Shown here piece after piece: positions 1 to 8,741 of a stretch of DNA of 24,762 bases (positions within the stretch are counted from its first letter, which is position 1; every line of letters begins with the position of its first letter). The notes beneath the pieces are model-generated. The model saw nothing but the letters and a program-made list of their open reading frames with translations, ran no database searches and was not told the origin of the DNA. A program made the translations under genes and the position numbers. The stretch is from Bigelowiella natans CCMP2755 (Eukaryota; Cercozoa; Chlorarachniophyceae): NCBI GenBank assembly GCA_000320545.1, contig ADNK01000725.1, forward strand, positions 1 to 24,762, written 5' to 3'.

Positions 1-256
1 TTTCTTTTCGTTTAAATACATATGCGCGCGCCCACCCGCCCCCCCCCCCGCTCGCCTCTATACCACACTATACAATTATAAATATTTTTATTTATATTTA
101 TCAATAAGTATTTACGCGCACGCGCGCCCCCCCCCCCCCCCTTTTTCGCTCCCTTTTTTTCTCTACCCCCCGTGTCCGATAAGTTCTGCATACTTTCCAT
201 CAACAATTTTAGGCTCTTTTATCATACAACTCCCCCCCCCCATCTCATATATATAC

Positions 257-259
<3 letters not shown>

Positions 260-321
<62 letters not shown>
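260..321. repeat. Compound microsatellite (TA)n(TG)n
   Basis: About 20 TA units run directly into about 10 TG units, ending some 25 bp before the acceptor of the first visible exon at 346. The 345 bp left of that exon hold only this, C-rich homopolymer runs (about 41-50, 127-140, 231-240) and AT-rich sequence, so they read as intron. Confidence 0.9.
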
Positions 322-345
322 TTTCACAATAAATATCTCTTTTAG

Positions 346-447
346 TTCGATCTAGTCAATGAGTTTAACCCGTCGCTGGAGGCCAAAGATGTAAAGCAAC
401 GAATAGGGTACGTGTGCGTGCGTGCGTGCGTGCACGGTGAATGTATG

Positions 448-496
<49 letters not shown>

Positions 497-644
497 TGAT
501 CAGAAAAATTAATGAAATCTGATAAATCGTTGTAACAATGGTATATGTAGATTTAATCTAGAGGATTTCACACAAGTCAACGATTTAGAACTCCACGCGG
601 TTAATTTTTTCACGTGAGTCATGTAAATATTATACATATTTATT

Positions 645-696
<52 letters not shown>

Positions 697-1649
697 TGTG
701 TTGAAATTCCTATGTATTCTCCAACGGAAAATGTCGTGAGCCTGTATACTGTTATGTGTGTGTGTGTGTGTGTGTGTGTGGTGTGTCAAACATACCAACT
801 ATTTACGCGCAACACCAAGCATAAACCCACGTGCATAATGATATATCTCTATCCAGGTCCGTATATGAAAGTCCCGAGAAAGAAAAAGCACGTCTTGAAA
901 AGCTGAAACTCGAAGTAAATGAGCAACACAAAACCTCACTCCCAAATGCTTCCCTCCGCACTAGTCTGATTATGTTCCTCTTCGCAGGCCGAGCTAGGCG
1001 TCGATAATGATGAAAACGGCAGAAGAGGTCACCTGACCGCGCATGCGCACACAATGATGCAGCACTCGTGGAAGTATGTATGCAGCCGGCGTTACTGTCG
1101 CGTTTCCCCCGTAGCTCTCAGTGTTAACAACCGAAGTCAACCTTTCGACTACTGACATTTGTTGATGGTGCGCCATTTAGCCATCGGGGTGAACAAGCGC
1201 TCCGCGGCAACGGTCACTGTAGCATCACTGGAGGCAACACTCCGATCAGATTAGGCAGATGCATGTCGATTCTTCATAGATTCTTAGACTGGCTGGTTGG
1301 TTTTTGTCTGCGGATGTTCTTCGATCGTTTCCTCCTTACTAAAAAGCTACGCGTGGGGTGTGCGTCGGGCTTGGTTTTGCAGATATTCTCAGAAACGAAT
1401 TTCGAAAAGAAGTCGAATCGGCAAATAGCGTGGGAGGAGAAAGGCGGTATGGCCAGCCTTGTCACATGAAATTGAAAACCATTCGCTTTCAGTGCCAGGA
1501 TATCGCAATTATTTCCTGTATACATCGGTAAATTGATTTGCTCTGCTTGCTCAGGCGGAAAGAAAGATGAAGGCGAAGATGCTTCTAAATCCGCGTACTA
1601 CTCCTATGAGCAAATTAATTGCGTCTCTTTTTTTCTTTTGCCTCAAATT

Positions 1650-1694
<45 letters not shown>

Positions 1695-1857
1695 AAATAA
1701 GCATGTTCCTTCAACTTTTGTGTATGTATATTTTTTTCACGTTTGGTCACTACACAGCTCGGCGATGTTTTAAAATATGTACTTGTTTGCGTAGGTGTTG
1801 CACGGCAATGTGAAGTCTGAAAATTCAACGATTCTGCCCCAGCTGCTGAAGAGCTGA
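346..1857 (+). CDS. 3' part of an unrecognised multi-exon gene (5' end lies left of the window)
   Basis: Rebuilt from splice sites. Exons with matching phases are 346-407 (FDLVNEFNPSLEAKDVKQRI), 857-914 (SVYESPEKEKARLEKLKLE), about 988-1073 (AELGVDNDENGRRG...), then after an unresolved join 1383-1446 (IFSETNFEKKSNRQIAWEEK), 1555-1622 (GKKDEGEDASKSAYYSYEQI) and 1795-1857 (VLHGNVKSENSTILPQLLKS, stop TGA). Donors are gtacgt, gtaaat, gtatgt, gtatgg and a poor gtctct; acceptors end in AG after short pyrimidine stretches. The reading is charged and lysine/glutamate-rich, consistent with a soluble protein, but I recognise no family. A further exon probably lies in 1181-1382, because the phase after 1073 does not fit the exon at 1383. 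That the exons are coding and belong together is inference from phase agreement; the function is unknown. Confidence 0.45.
452..491. repeat. (TA)n microsatellite in intron
   Basis: About 20 TA units inside the intron that follows the exon ending at 407. A short (GTGC)n stretch at 414-434 sits immediately after the donor of the same intron. Confidence 0.9.
647..702. repeat. Compound microsatellite (TC)n(TG)n
   Basis: About 16 TC units followed by about 11 TG units within the same intron; a separate (GT)n tract of about 14 units lies at 755-783. The apparent open frame across them (643-906) is an artefact of the dinucleotide repeats. Confidence 0.9.
1651..1692. repeat. (CT)n microsatellite in last intron
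   Basis: About 21 CT units in the intron between the exons ending at 1622 and starting at 1795. Confidence 0.9.
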
Positions 1858-3260
1858 AATTGACACATTCCAACTGTTAAGATTAATTTAAACATCGTGC
1901 CTAATAAGCCATAGGAGGAAGAGGAGTGATGATGAGTCACAAGGCAGATGCCCAGTCCTGCCCCCTCCCCCCAAGAGCTCTCAAAAGCATGATAACAAAA
2001 AAAAAGCCTACGAATTTCTTCCTACGACTACAGGTGGAAAAAGAAAGATGAGTCGAAGGTAGGTACAGTAGCAGCTGCTAACCCTCCGCACCCTCCTTTG
2101 CAGTGGTGCACGGACGCGTGTCGGCAGGACTGCATGAGTTCAGCATCCATCACGGCCAAACTCCACTTGGTAACCGCAAAAGCGCCTCAGTACACTAGCC
2201 GTGAATGCATGCATGCATGCAGCGAGTGTGGACAAATGCCAATTGCGCGGGCATGGCTGACACTTCGCGCGAGCCCATCATTGACGACCAGGCACGCATG
2301 CACCGCGCATGCACGCCCTGTTGCGTTTGAGAAATGAATGTGCTGCTGCGATGTGCGACAATGAGGCACAGGTGAGATGGATCATGCAAGATCTACGTAC
2401 CGCAGCATCCAACAAACATGAAAACAATGTGCACTGGTGCTCATGTGCTGTTCACCTGTCTGATCCAGCGCTAAATGAAGCGAGCAGACAAAGCGCGCCT
2501 GGATGCTCTCTGTCAGCCGCTCATCAACAACACTGAAACATTCTTGAATTTTGTCGGCTTTGTCATTCATCACGACACAAATGACAAACAAACAGATGCA
2601 TCTGGGGTCAAATTGCTGGAACCAGAATGTGTAAGGAATGGATGCACAACTGCAATTGTTTCTTTGTGCAAAGCAATGACCTTTGACCTGTCATCACTGC
2701 ATTTGTCATCAAAATTGCATTCCTTCATGTTGTCAGCATCCTCATGAGAGCCCTCAATTGCACGAAGACATCTTCTTGTTGTGAGAGCCAACATCAAAAT
2801 GCAAATCGTTGCTTTCTTGTCAAGCTTTGCGTGTTTCAGAATTTCAGATGAAAAATCCCGGTGTGGCAATTGATCTTCACAACCAGCCTCCCCGACAAAA
2901 GGAGCATGTGATCAGTTGCAACCATTTCCAACTCTTCACTTTCCTCATTCACACTTTTTTTGACATGGGAAACAGTTTGAGTTGCGCAATTAGAAGCCTG
3001 ACGCAAGCCTTCTTTCACATTGCGCACAAAATCCGTCTGGTTTGTCTTCAATTCCCTGCCTTCAAATTCTTCCTCAAAAGTTTCCAAAGTGAGGATGCAT
3101 GGCACTCACAAGGTTTTGTGCAATCAAAATCTGGGCAAATGGGGTCATTTGTTGCGCGTTCAAAACATTGCTGCATCTGCATCTATGGGTGGTCTGTTTG
3201 TTCTTCGAAGAGATCACAGTGTTTGGCACAAGCATTGACACGCACCTTCCGAGATCATGG
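1858..3260. other. Gene-poor stretch with no supported gene
   Basis: Several 80-155 codon frames are open on both strands, the most protein-like being minus-strand 2836-3105 and 2570-2869, which are acidic and overlap in different frames. They have no recognisable motif, no joinable splice structure that I can defend, and are matched by equally long antisense frames. It could be a decayed minus-strand gene, but I annotate none. The 2200-2320 part is rich in GCATGC-type palindromes, including (GCAT)n at about 2206-2221. Confidence 0.4.
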
Positions 3261-3318
3261 AGGCAATGAACAATGAACAATGAACAATGACATGATGAAG
3301 AACTACACTTCCAAAATG
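3261..3318. repeat. Direct repeat, left copy
   Basis: Begins with a triplicated 8-mer unit (AATGAACA) followed by a diverged tail reading roughly gaactacacttccaaaatg. The same head and tail recur at 4497-4545, about 1.24 kb away. The two copies bracket the degenerate tandem repeats between them. Confidence 0.6.
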
Positions 3319-3580
3319 CAACAAGACATTTGCAGTGCACGAAACGCAGTGCCTCGAACCAACTTTGGTGAGAACTGTCTGGTGAAACCAAAAGGAATCA
3401 AGAATGGCATTGGCAGCCACTCCTCCGTTCCTAGTTTCATTGTTTTCAGTGCCAAATTCAGGACCACGCATCCCCAAATCCTGTCGTGATGGTTTGCTCA
3501 TGCTTGGAGATCACCAAGCAAGAACACCACACCTGCGAACCCCAAGAGAACAATCCCATGGACCACACCTTCATGGTCTG

Positions 3581-3838
3581 CTTCACACCCACCACAACAT
3601 CCCCAGCTTTTGCGGAGACATTGCCCTCACTGGAAGGCATGAAGATGGAGGAGGATGCATTCTTCGTTCCTAGTCCATTTGGACAGCGAGCTTCGCAATG
3701 ACCACAACATCCCCGGCTTTTGCGGAGACAAAGCCCCCATCATTGCAATCAGAAGCACTGGCTTCACGCCAACCACAACATCCCCGGCCCAATGGAGACA
3801 TCACCTGGAGGGCACAAAGTTTGAGGAGGACACCTTCA
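3581..3838. repeat. Degenerate repeats sharing a CCACAACATCCCC core
   Basis: The core accacaacatcccc occurs at 3591, 3701 and 3772; at the first two it is followed by a cttttgcggagaca-like continuation. A longer block, beginning cttcac at 3581 and again at 3762 (offset 181), also shares a later 'ctggaaggca...gaggaggatgca' type segment. The spacing is irregular (110 and 71), so this is an eroded cluster, not a clean array. Confidence 0.55.
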
Positions 3839-3869
3839 TCCTGACGGGATTCATCCGGGGTGAATGTTG

Positions 3870-4340
3870 GATGCAGATCCGAAAATCCTTCACTTGGCAT
3901 CCAATTCTCCGGTGGCCTGCCCCACCGGTGAACAGGAATGTGGCACAGGGATGAGGGGAAAAGCCACCCTCGTGACCGAAAAACCCACCACCCAGTGCCA
4001 TTTCGGCGAATGCAACTTTGAATCTTGAACACAGATCCACGCATCCTTCACTGTGCTGCCGAGTCACCGGTGGCTGGGGCGACAGGTCTGTCTACCCCAC
4101 CAGTGACCAGGAATGAGGAGGTGACCAACCCCCCCGCCCATCACCGCATCACACCATTTTTTTTCCGAATGCAACTTTGAATCTTGAATGCAGATCCATG
4201 CATCCTTCTGCCTGGTCACCGGTGGCTGGGGCGACATGTCTGTCCATCCCACCGGTGTCCAGGAATGTGGTTCAGGGGTAGGAGGTGACCAAACCCCCAC
4301 CCACATCACCGCATCGCGCCGCATCGGCGAAATTCAGAAC
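3870..4340. repeat. Three diverged tandem copies of a ~159-bp unit
   Basis: The marker cagatcc recurs at 3874, 4032 and 4191 (steps of 158 and 159), and gaatgcaactttgaatcttg at 4008 and 4167 (step 159). Each unit also has a caccggtggc-like block and a caggaatg block in the same order. Both strands show open frames here, as expected for a tandem array, and I see no gene. Confidence 0.8.
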
Positions 4341-4496
4341 GGAACAAAGTGTGTGGGTGTCGTCATGCAGTTTGGAGATGAGATTCGTTGGTTAGCGTCA
4401 CCTAGCTTGCCAACTAGTTTGGACCGACGAACTGCTTTGATGGGGTCCACCCGCGCGCATGAGGATGGTTGGGGTCAGGCTAGCAGGGGGAAAGGG

Positions 4497-4545
4497 AGGC
4501 AATGAACAATGAACAATGACAAAGAACCACATTTCCAAAAATGAT
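4497..4545. repeat. Direct repeat, right copy
   Basis: The gaggcaatgaacaatgaac head followed by an aaccacatttccaaaa tail matches the copy at 3261-3318. It may mark the right edge of a duplicated or mobile segment; no coding sequence for a transposase is visible between the copies. Confidence 0.55.
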
Positions 4546-4603
4546 CTCGAAATGTCATTGTTGAATCAAAGAACAGAGAGGATACCGATGAAATCAAGAA
4601 TTG

Positions 4604-4634
4604 CCCGTGAAAATTTGGCCCAAATTTTCACGGG
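4604..4634. promoter_or_regulatory. Perfect palindrome, 15-bp arms, upstream of the ankyrin gene
   Basis: The left arm cccgtgaaaatttgg (4604-4618) and right arm ccaaattttcacggg (4620-4634) are exact reverse complements around a single C. It lies about 200 bp before the ATG of the ankyrin gene, in AT-rich DNA. It could be a dimeric transcription-factor site or simply a palindrome; a role is inferred only from position. Confidence 0.5.
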
Positions 4635-4833
4635 AAATTATCCTACTATTTTTTGAATAACCATGATTTGATTATAATGATTGGACCAAATTACACTATT
4701 TTTGAACAATGATTTTTTTTTTAAAGGTAAAATATCAATATTATATCCAAATAGTTTTTCCTTTTTCACCGAAACCGTAAATCGTTACCATTTCGCCGGA
4801 ATGTGGGCTGGAGGGGCGCCTTAAAAGAAAGCA

Positions 4834-7800
4834 ATGTCCTCTGACAGCCCCCGTAACATCTTCTGCGCAATAAAGGCCAACGACCTTCCCTCTCTGAAGC
4901 GTTTGGTTGAGGCAAACGCAAATCTGGAGGAGCGCTATTATATCGGTGGGAAAAGGGGGTAGCGATGGCATTGTCTGCCGAGGCAGTAGTTGGGAGCGTT
5001 GAGTGATTCATAGCCAAATTTTTAGATGGAGTTAGAAACAAACAACCGATGGTCGCAATTTTATTTCTTGGAAGACATTTGTTGAGAATATGCACGTGTT
5101 ATGAATGTGGGCATTGAACATATGGTATTTCTCTTTAATAAACAAAATGAATCCGTTTTGCATGACTATGGATATAAGTTGTGACATAATGAGTTAAAAA
5201 CAACTTCCAGAGGAGGATATTTCGCGTCTTCGCGACTACGAAAGATGGCAGGAAGTCAGAAATAGGGCAAGGAAGGAAGACGGTATATACCAATGCTATT
5301 TGGGAGAATGATATTAAAAATTGTAAATGTGTAAAGACATGACCGGTTTACATTAGGTTGCACTCCGTTGATTATGGGTTCCAATGAGGGTAATTTGGAG
5401 ATCGTGAAGTACCTGGTTCACATGAAGGCAAACGTTAATGCGAGTAACTTAAATGGTGGGTACCAATGCTAGCACTGAGGCAGCTATTGCAGATAATGTT
5501 ATATAATTTATAATTATATAAGGTGATACTCCGTTGATTGTGGGGTCCGGTTCTGGCAATTTGGAGGTCGTAAAGTACCTGGTTGACATGAAGGCAAATA
5601 TCGAGGCAAGAAACCGAGACGGTATGTACCAATGCTTGCACTGAGGCAGCTATTGCAGATGATGTTATATAATTTATAATTATATTAGGTGATACTCCGT
5701 TGATTTTGGGGTCTCGTTCTGGCAATTTGGAGGTCGTAAAGTACTTGGTTGACATGAAGGCAGACGTTAATGCGAGTAGTACGCGAGCCGGTATGTACCA
5801 ATACTAGCACTGAGGCAGCTATTGCAGATAATGTTATATAATTTATAAATATATTAGGTAATACTCCGTTGATTTTTGGGTCTCGTTCTGGCAATTTGGA
5901 GGTCGTAAAGTACCTGGTTCACATGAAGGCAGACGTTAATGCGAGTAGCCGGGACGGTATGTACCAATGCTAGTATTGAGGCCGCTATTTTAAGAGATGT
6001 TATATAATTTATAATTATATAAGGTGATACTCCGTTGATTGTGGGGTACGGTTCTGGCAATTTGGAGGTCGTAAATTACCTGGTTGACATGAACGCAAAC
6101 ATTGAGGCAGGAGGCCGAGACGGTAGGTGCCAATGCTAGCATTGAGGCAGCTATTGTAGAACATGGTATATAGTTAATAACTATAATAGGTGATCGTGCT
6201 CTACATCTATATATTGGGTCCGGTTCTGGCAATTTGGAGATCGTAAAGAAGCTAGTTGACATGAAGGCAAACGTTCATGCGAGGGACGGGCACGGTATAT
6301 ACCAAAGTCGTACAAGATGTTATATAATTTGAAATGTCTACCTAACTATGCATAAGGTCGCACTCCGCTGTTTATGGCTGCGAAAAATGGCAATTTGGAG
6401 ATCGTAAAGAAGCTAGTTGACATGAAGGCAAACGTTCATGCGAGGGACGGGCACGGTATATACCAAAGTTGTACAAGATGTTATATAATTTAAAAAGTCT
6501 ACCTAATTATGCATAAGATCACACTCCGCTGCTTTTTGGTGTGGACCATTTGGAGATCGTAAAGTACCTGATTGACATGAAGGCAGACGTTAATGCGGAG
6601 AACTATCACGGTGGATAACAATGCTAGCATTGAGGCAACGAAGATTTCATATATTTTTAAATCATATTAGGTGGGACTCCGCTGATATTTAGTTCCAGTG
6701 AGGGTCATCTGAAGATCGTAAAGTACCTGATTCACATGAAGGCAGACGTTAATCAGAACGACGTTGATGGTGGGTACCAATACTAGCATTGAGGCAGCTA
6801 TTGTAGAAGATGTTATATAATTTATAATTATATTAGGTTATACTGCTCTGTTTCGTGCTTCCGATCATGGCTATTTGGAGGTCGTAAAGTACCTAGTTAA
6901 CATGAAGGCAAATATTGAGCCAAGAATCTGGGGCAATGGTACCAATGCTAGCATTATTGGAGATCGTGTTACATTATTTGAAATGTCTACAAAACGATAC
7001 ATTAGAAACTCCATTGATGGTGAGCCTCAAGTCTGGCCGATTCGAGTTCGCAAAGCACCTTATTGACATGAAGGCAAACATTAAGGCAAGAAACGAACAT
7101 GGTATGCACAAATGCTAGCATTGAGGCAGCTATTGTAGATAATGTTATATAATCTATAATTATATTAGATGAGACTCTTTTGATTGAGAGTTCCCGTGCT
7201 GGTAATTTGGAGATCGTAAAGTTTCTGGTTGACATGAAGGCAAACATTGAGGGAAGAAACCAACATGGTATGTACCAATGCTAGCACTGAGGCAGCTATT
7301 GCAGATAATGTTATATAATTTATAATTATATAAGGTGATACTCCGTTGATTTTGGGGTCCGGTTCTGGCAATTTGGAGGTCGTAAAGTACCTGGTTGACA
7401 TGAACGCAAATATTGAGGCAAGAAACCGAGACGGTATGTACCAATGCTTGCATTGAGGCAGCAGTTGTAGAAAATGTTATATAATTTGAAACGTCTATAT
7501 AACAATGTATAAGGTTGCACTCCGCTTGTTTACGGCAGCGGAAAATGGTCATTTGGAGATCGTAAAGAAGCTAGTTGGCATGAAGGCAAACATTGAGGCC
7601 AGAGACCAACAATGTACGAATGCTAGCATTTAGGCAGCAGTTGTAGAAGATGTAGCATAATTTGAAATTTCTACATAACAATGCATAAGGTTGCACTCCG
7701 CTGATTCGTGCTTCCTATCGAGGCCAATTGGAGGTCGTAAAGTACCTAGTTCATCTGAAGGCAAATATTGAGGCGATATCCTATATCGGTGGGTACCAAT

Positions 7801-8522
7801 GCTAAATTTGAGGGAGCAGTTGTAGAAGATGTTATATAATTAATAACTATAATAGGTGATACCCCATTGATTATGGGTTCTATGAAGAGTCATTTCGAGG
7901 TTGTAAAGTACCTGGTTGACATGGAGACAAACGTTAATGCCAGGAACCAACATGGTATGTACCAATGCTAGCATTGAGGCAGCTATTATAGAAGATGTTA
8001 TAATTTATAACTACATAAGGTGATACTCCGTTGATTCTGGGGTCCGGTTCTGGCAATTTGGAGATCGTAAAGTACCTGGTTGACATGAAGGCAAACGTTA
8101 ATGCGAGTAACTTAAATGGTGGGTACAATGCTAGCATTGAGGCAGCTAGTGTAGAAGATGTCATATATTTTAAAATCATATTAGGTAATACTCCGCTGAT
8201 GGAGAGTTCCAGTGCTGGTCATCTGAAGATCGTAAAGTACCTGATTCATATTAATGCGAATGCTGAGGCGGAAAATAGATATGGGCGCACTCCCTATTAC
8301 TTAGCTGACAGGGGAAACCATGCCAGAGTCAAAAGCTTCATCAAGCAATATTGCACTGAGCGACGGTTCCAGGTGTTCGACAGGGACATGAGGGAATTAG
8401 ACATGTTGGGAATAGAATTGAAGCGTGGGTTAGGGGCGGAAACGCTCGCCACAAGCTCGAAAAAGCGGAAACGGTCTACAGGACGGGTTGTGCGCCCTCT
8501 GCAAAGAGGCCGATATATGTAA
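4834..8522 (+). CDS. Ankyrin-repeat protein, 20 exons, one repeat per exon
   Basis: Exons: 4834-4945, 5211-5282, 5357-5455, 5523-5621, 5689-5790, 5858-5956, 6024-6122, 6190-6294, 6357-6455, 6518-6610, 6671-6769, 6837-6938, 7006-7101, 7169-7267, 7335-7433, 7514-7613, 7690-7788, 7856-7954, 8020-8118, 8185-8522. All introns are phase 1 and split a codon that is usually the inter-repeat Gly. Exon 1 gives a start ATG and an N-cap repeat (CAIKANDLPSLKRLVEANAN); exon 2 a short charged insert. Exons 3-19 each encode one ~33-residue ankyrin repeat of the type DTPLI...GNLEVVKYLV.MKANIEARN..G. Exon 20 holds a last repeat, a C-cap (RTPYYLADRGNHARVKSFI), a basic tail with a nuclear-localisation-like KKRKRS, and stop TAA. 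Length is about 735 residues, or 702 without exon 16, which carries a one-base insertion. Ankyrin stacks bind protein partners; no enzymatic domain is present. The partner is unknown. Confidence 0.9.
5357..8184 (+). repeat. Tandem array of intron+exon units (~166 bp) of the ankyrin gene
   Basis: Seventeen consecutive units of one 93-105-bp exon plus one 60-80-bp intron. Most introns share a 5' block accaatgctagca.tgaggc and a 3' block gttatataatttataatt ending in ttag or aag. Typical introns are exactly 67 bp (those starting 5456, 5622, 5791, 5957, 6123, 6770, 6939, 7102, 7268, 7789). The conservation of non-coding introns shows that the duplicated unit was genomic and that copying was recent or is maintained by gene conversion. 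Confidence 0.9.
7514..7613 (+). pseudogene. Damaged ankyrin exon 16 (one-base insertion, altered donor)
   Basis: Compared with sister exon 6357-6455 (actccgctgttt), this exon reads actccgcttgttt, an extra T at 7526/7527. The exon is 100 nt and the frame runs into a TGA inside the exon. Its end is also changed: the usual g|gtatgtacc is shortened so the only donor left is gtacga at 7614. Because the exon is flanked by phase-1 introns, skipping it would keep the downstream repeats in frame. A sequencing error is the main alternative for the insertion, but not for the altered donor. Confidence 0.7.
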
Positions 8523-8702
8523 AGGATATGGTATCGTGAAAGTCATGGATCATCTCCCCTAGTAGTGGTGAGCAGAGACAAATAGATATAACGTATAACA
8601 TAAGTGCTGTATCCGCTGCTCCGCTTAGCTACATTAGGATAAAAATTAGATCACCTCATTACATCCGTCTCATATATAAAGCACACTAAATAATAGACAC
8701 AG

Positions 8703-8741
<39 letters not shown>

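Noticed and set aside
643-906. Open frames with runs of SLSLSL, VCVCVC, IYIYIY, HTHTHT or EREREREs, here and at many other places (for example 12607-12834, 16070-16288, 21237-21512)
   Set aside because: They are translations of dinucleotide microsatellites that lie in introns or spacers.
2570-3105. A possible minus-strand gene from two overlapping acidic frames (3105-2836 and 2869-2570)
   Set aside because: The frames differ, no splice pair joins them convincingly, and neither resembles a known family; recorded only as a gene-poor stretch.
2809-3276. A 155-codon plus-strand frame
   Set aside because: It has no family motif, is matched by protein-like minus-strand frames, and shows the Cys/Phe/Ser-rich composition typical of antisense reading.
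5435-7552. A series of minus-strand open frames of 60-130 codons with repeated peptide patterns
   Set aside because: They are the antisense of the ankyrin exon array and stay open only because the same intron+exon unit recurs; the plus-strand exons have start, phase, splice sites and a known fold.
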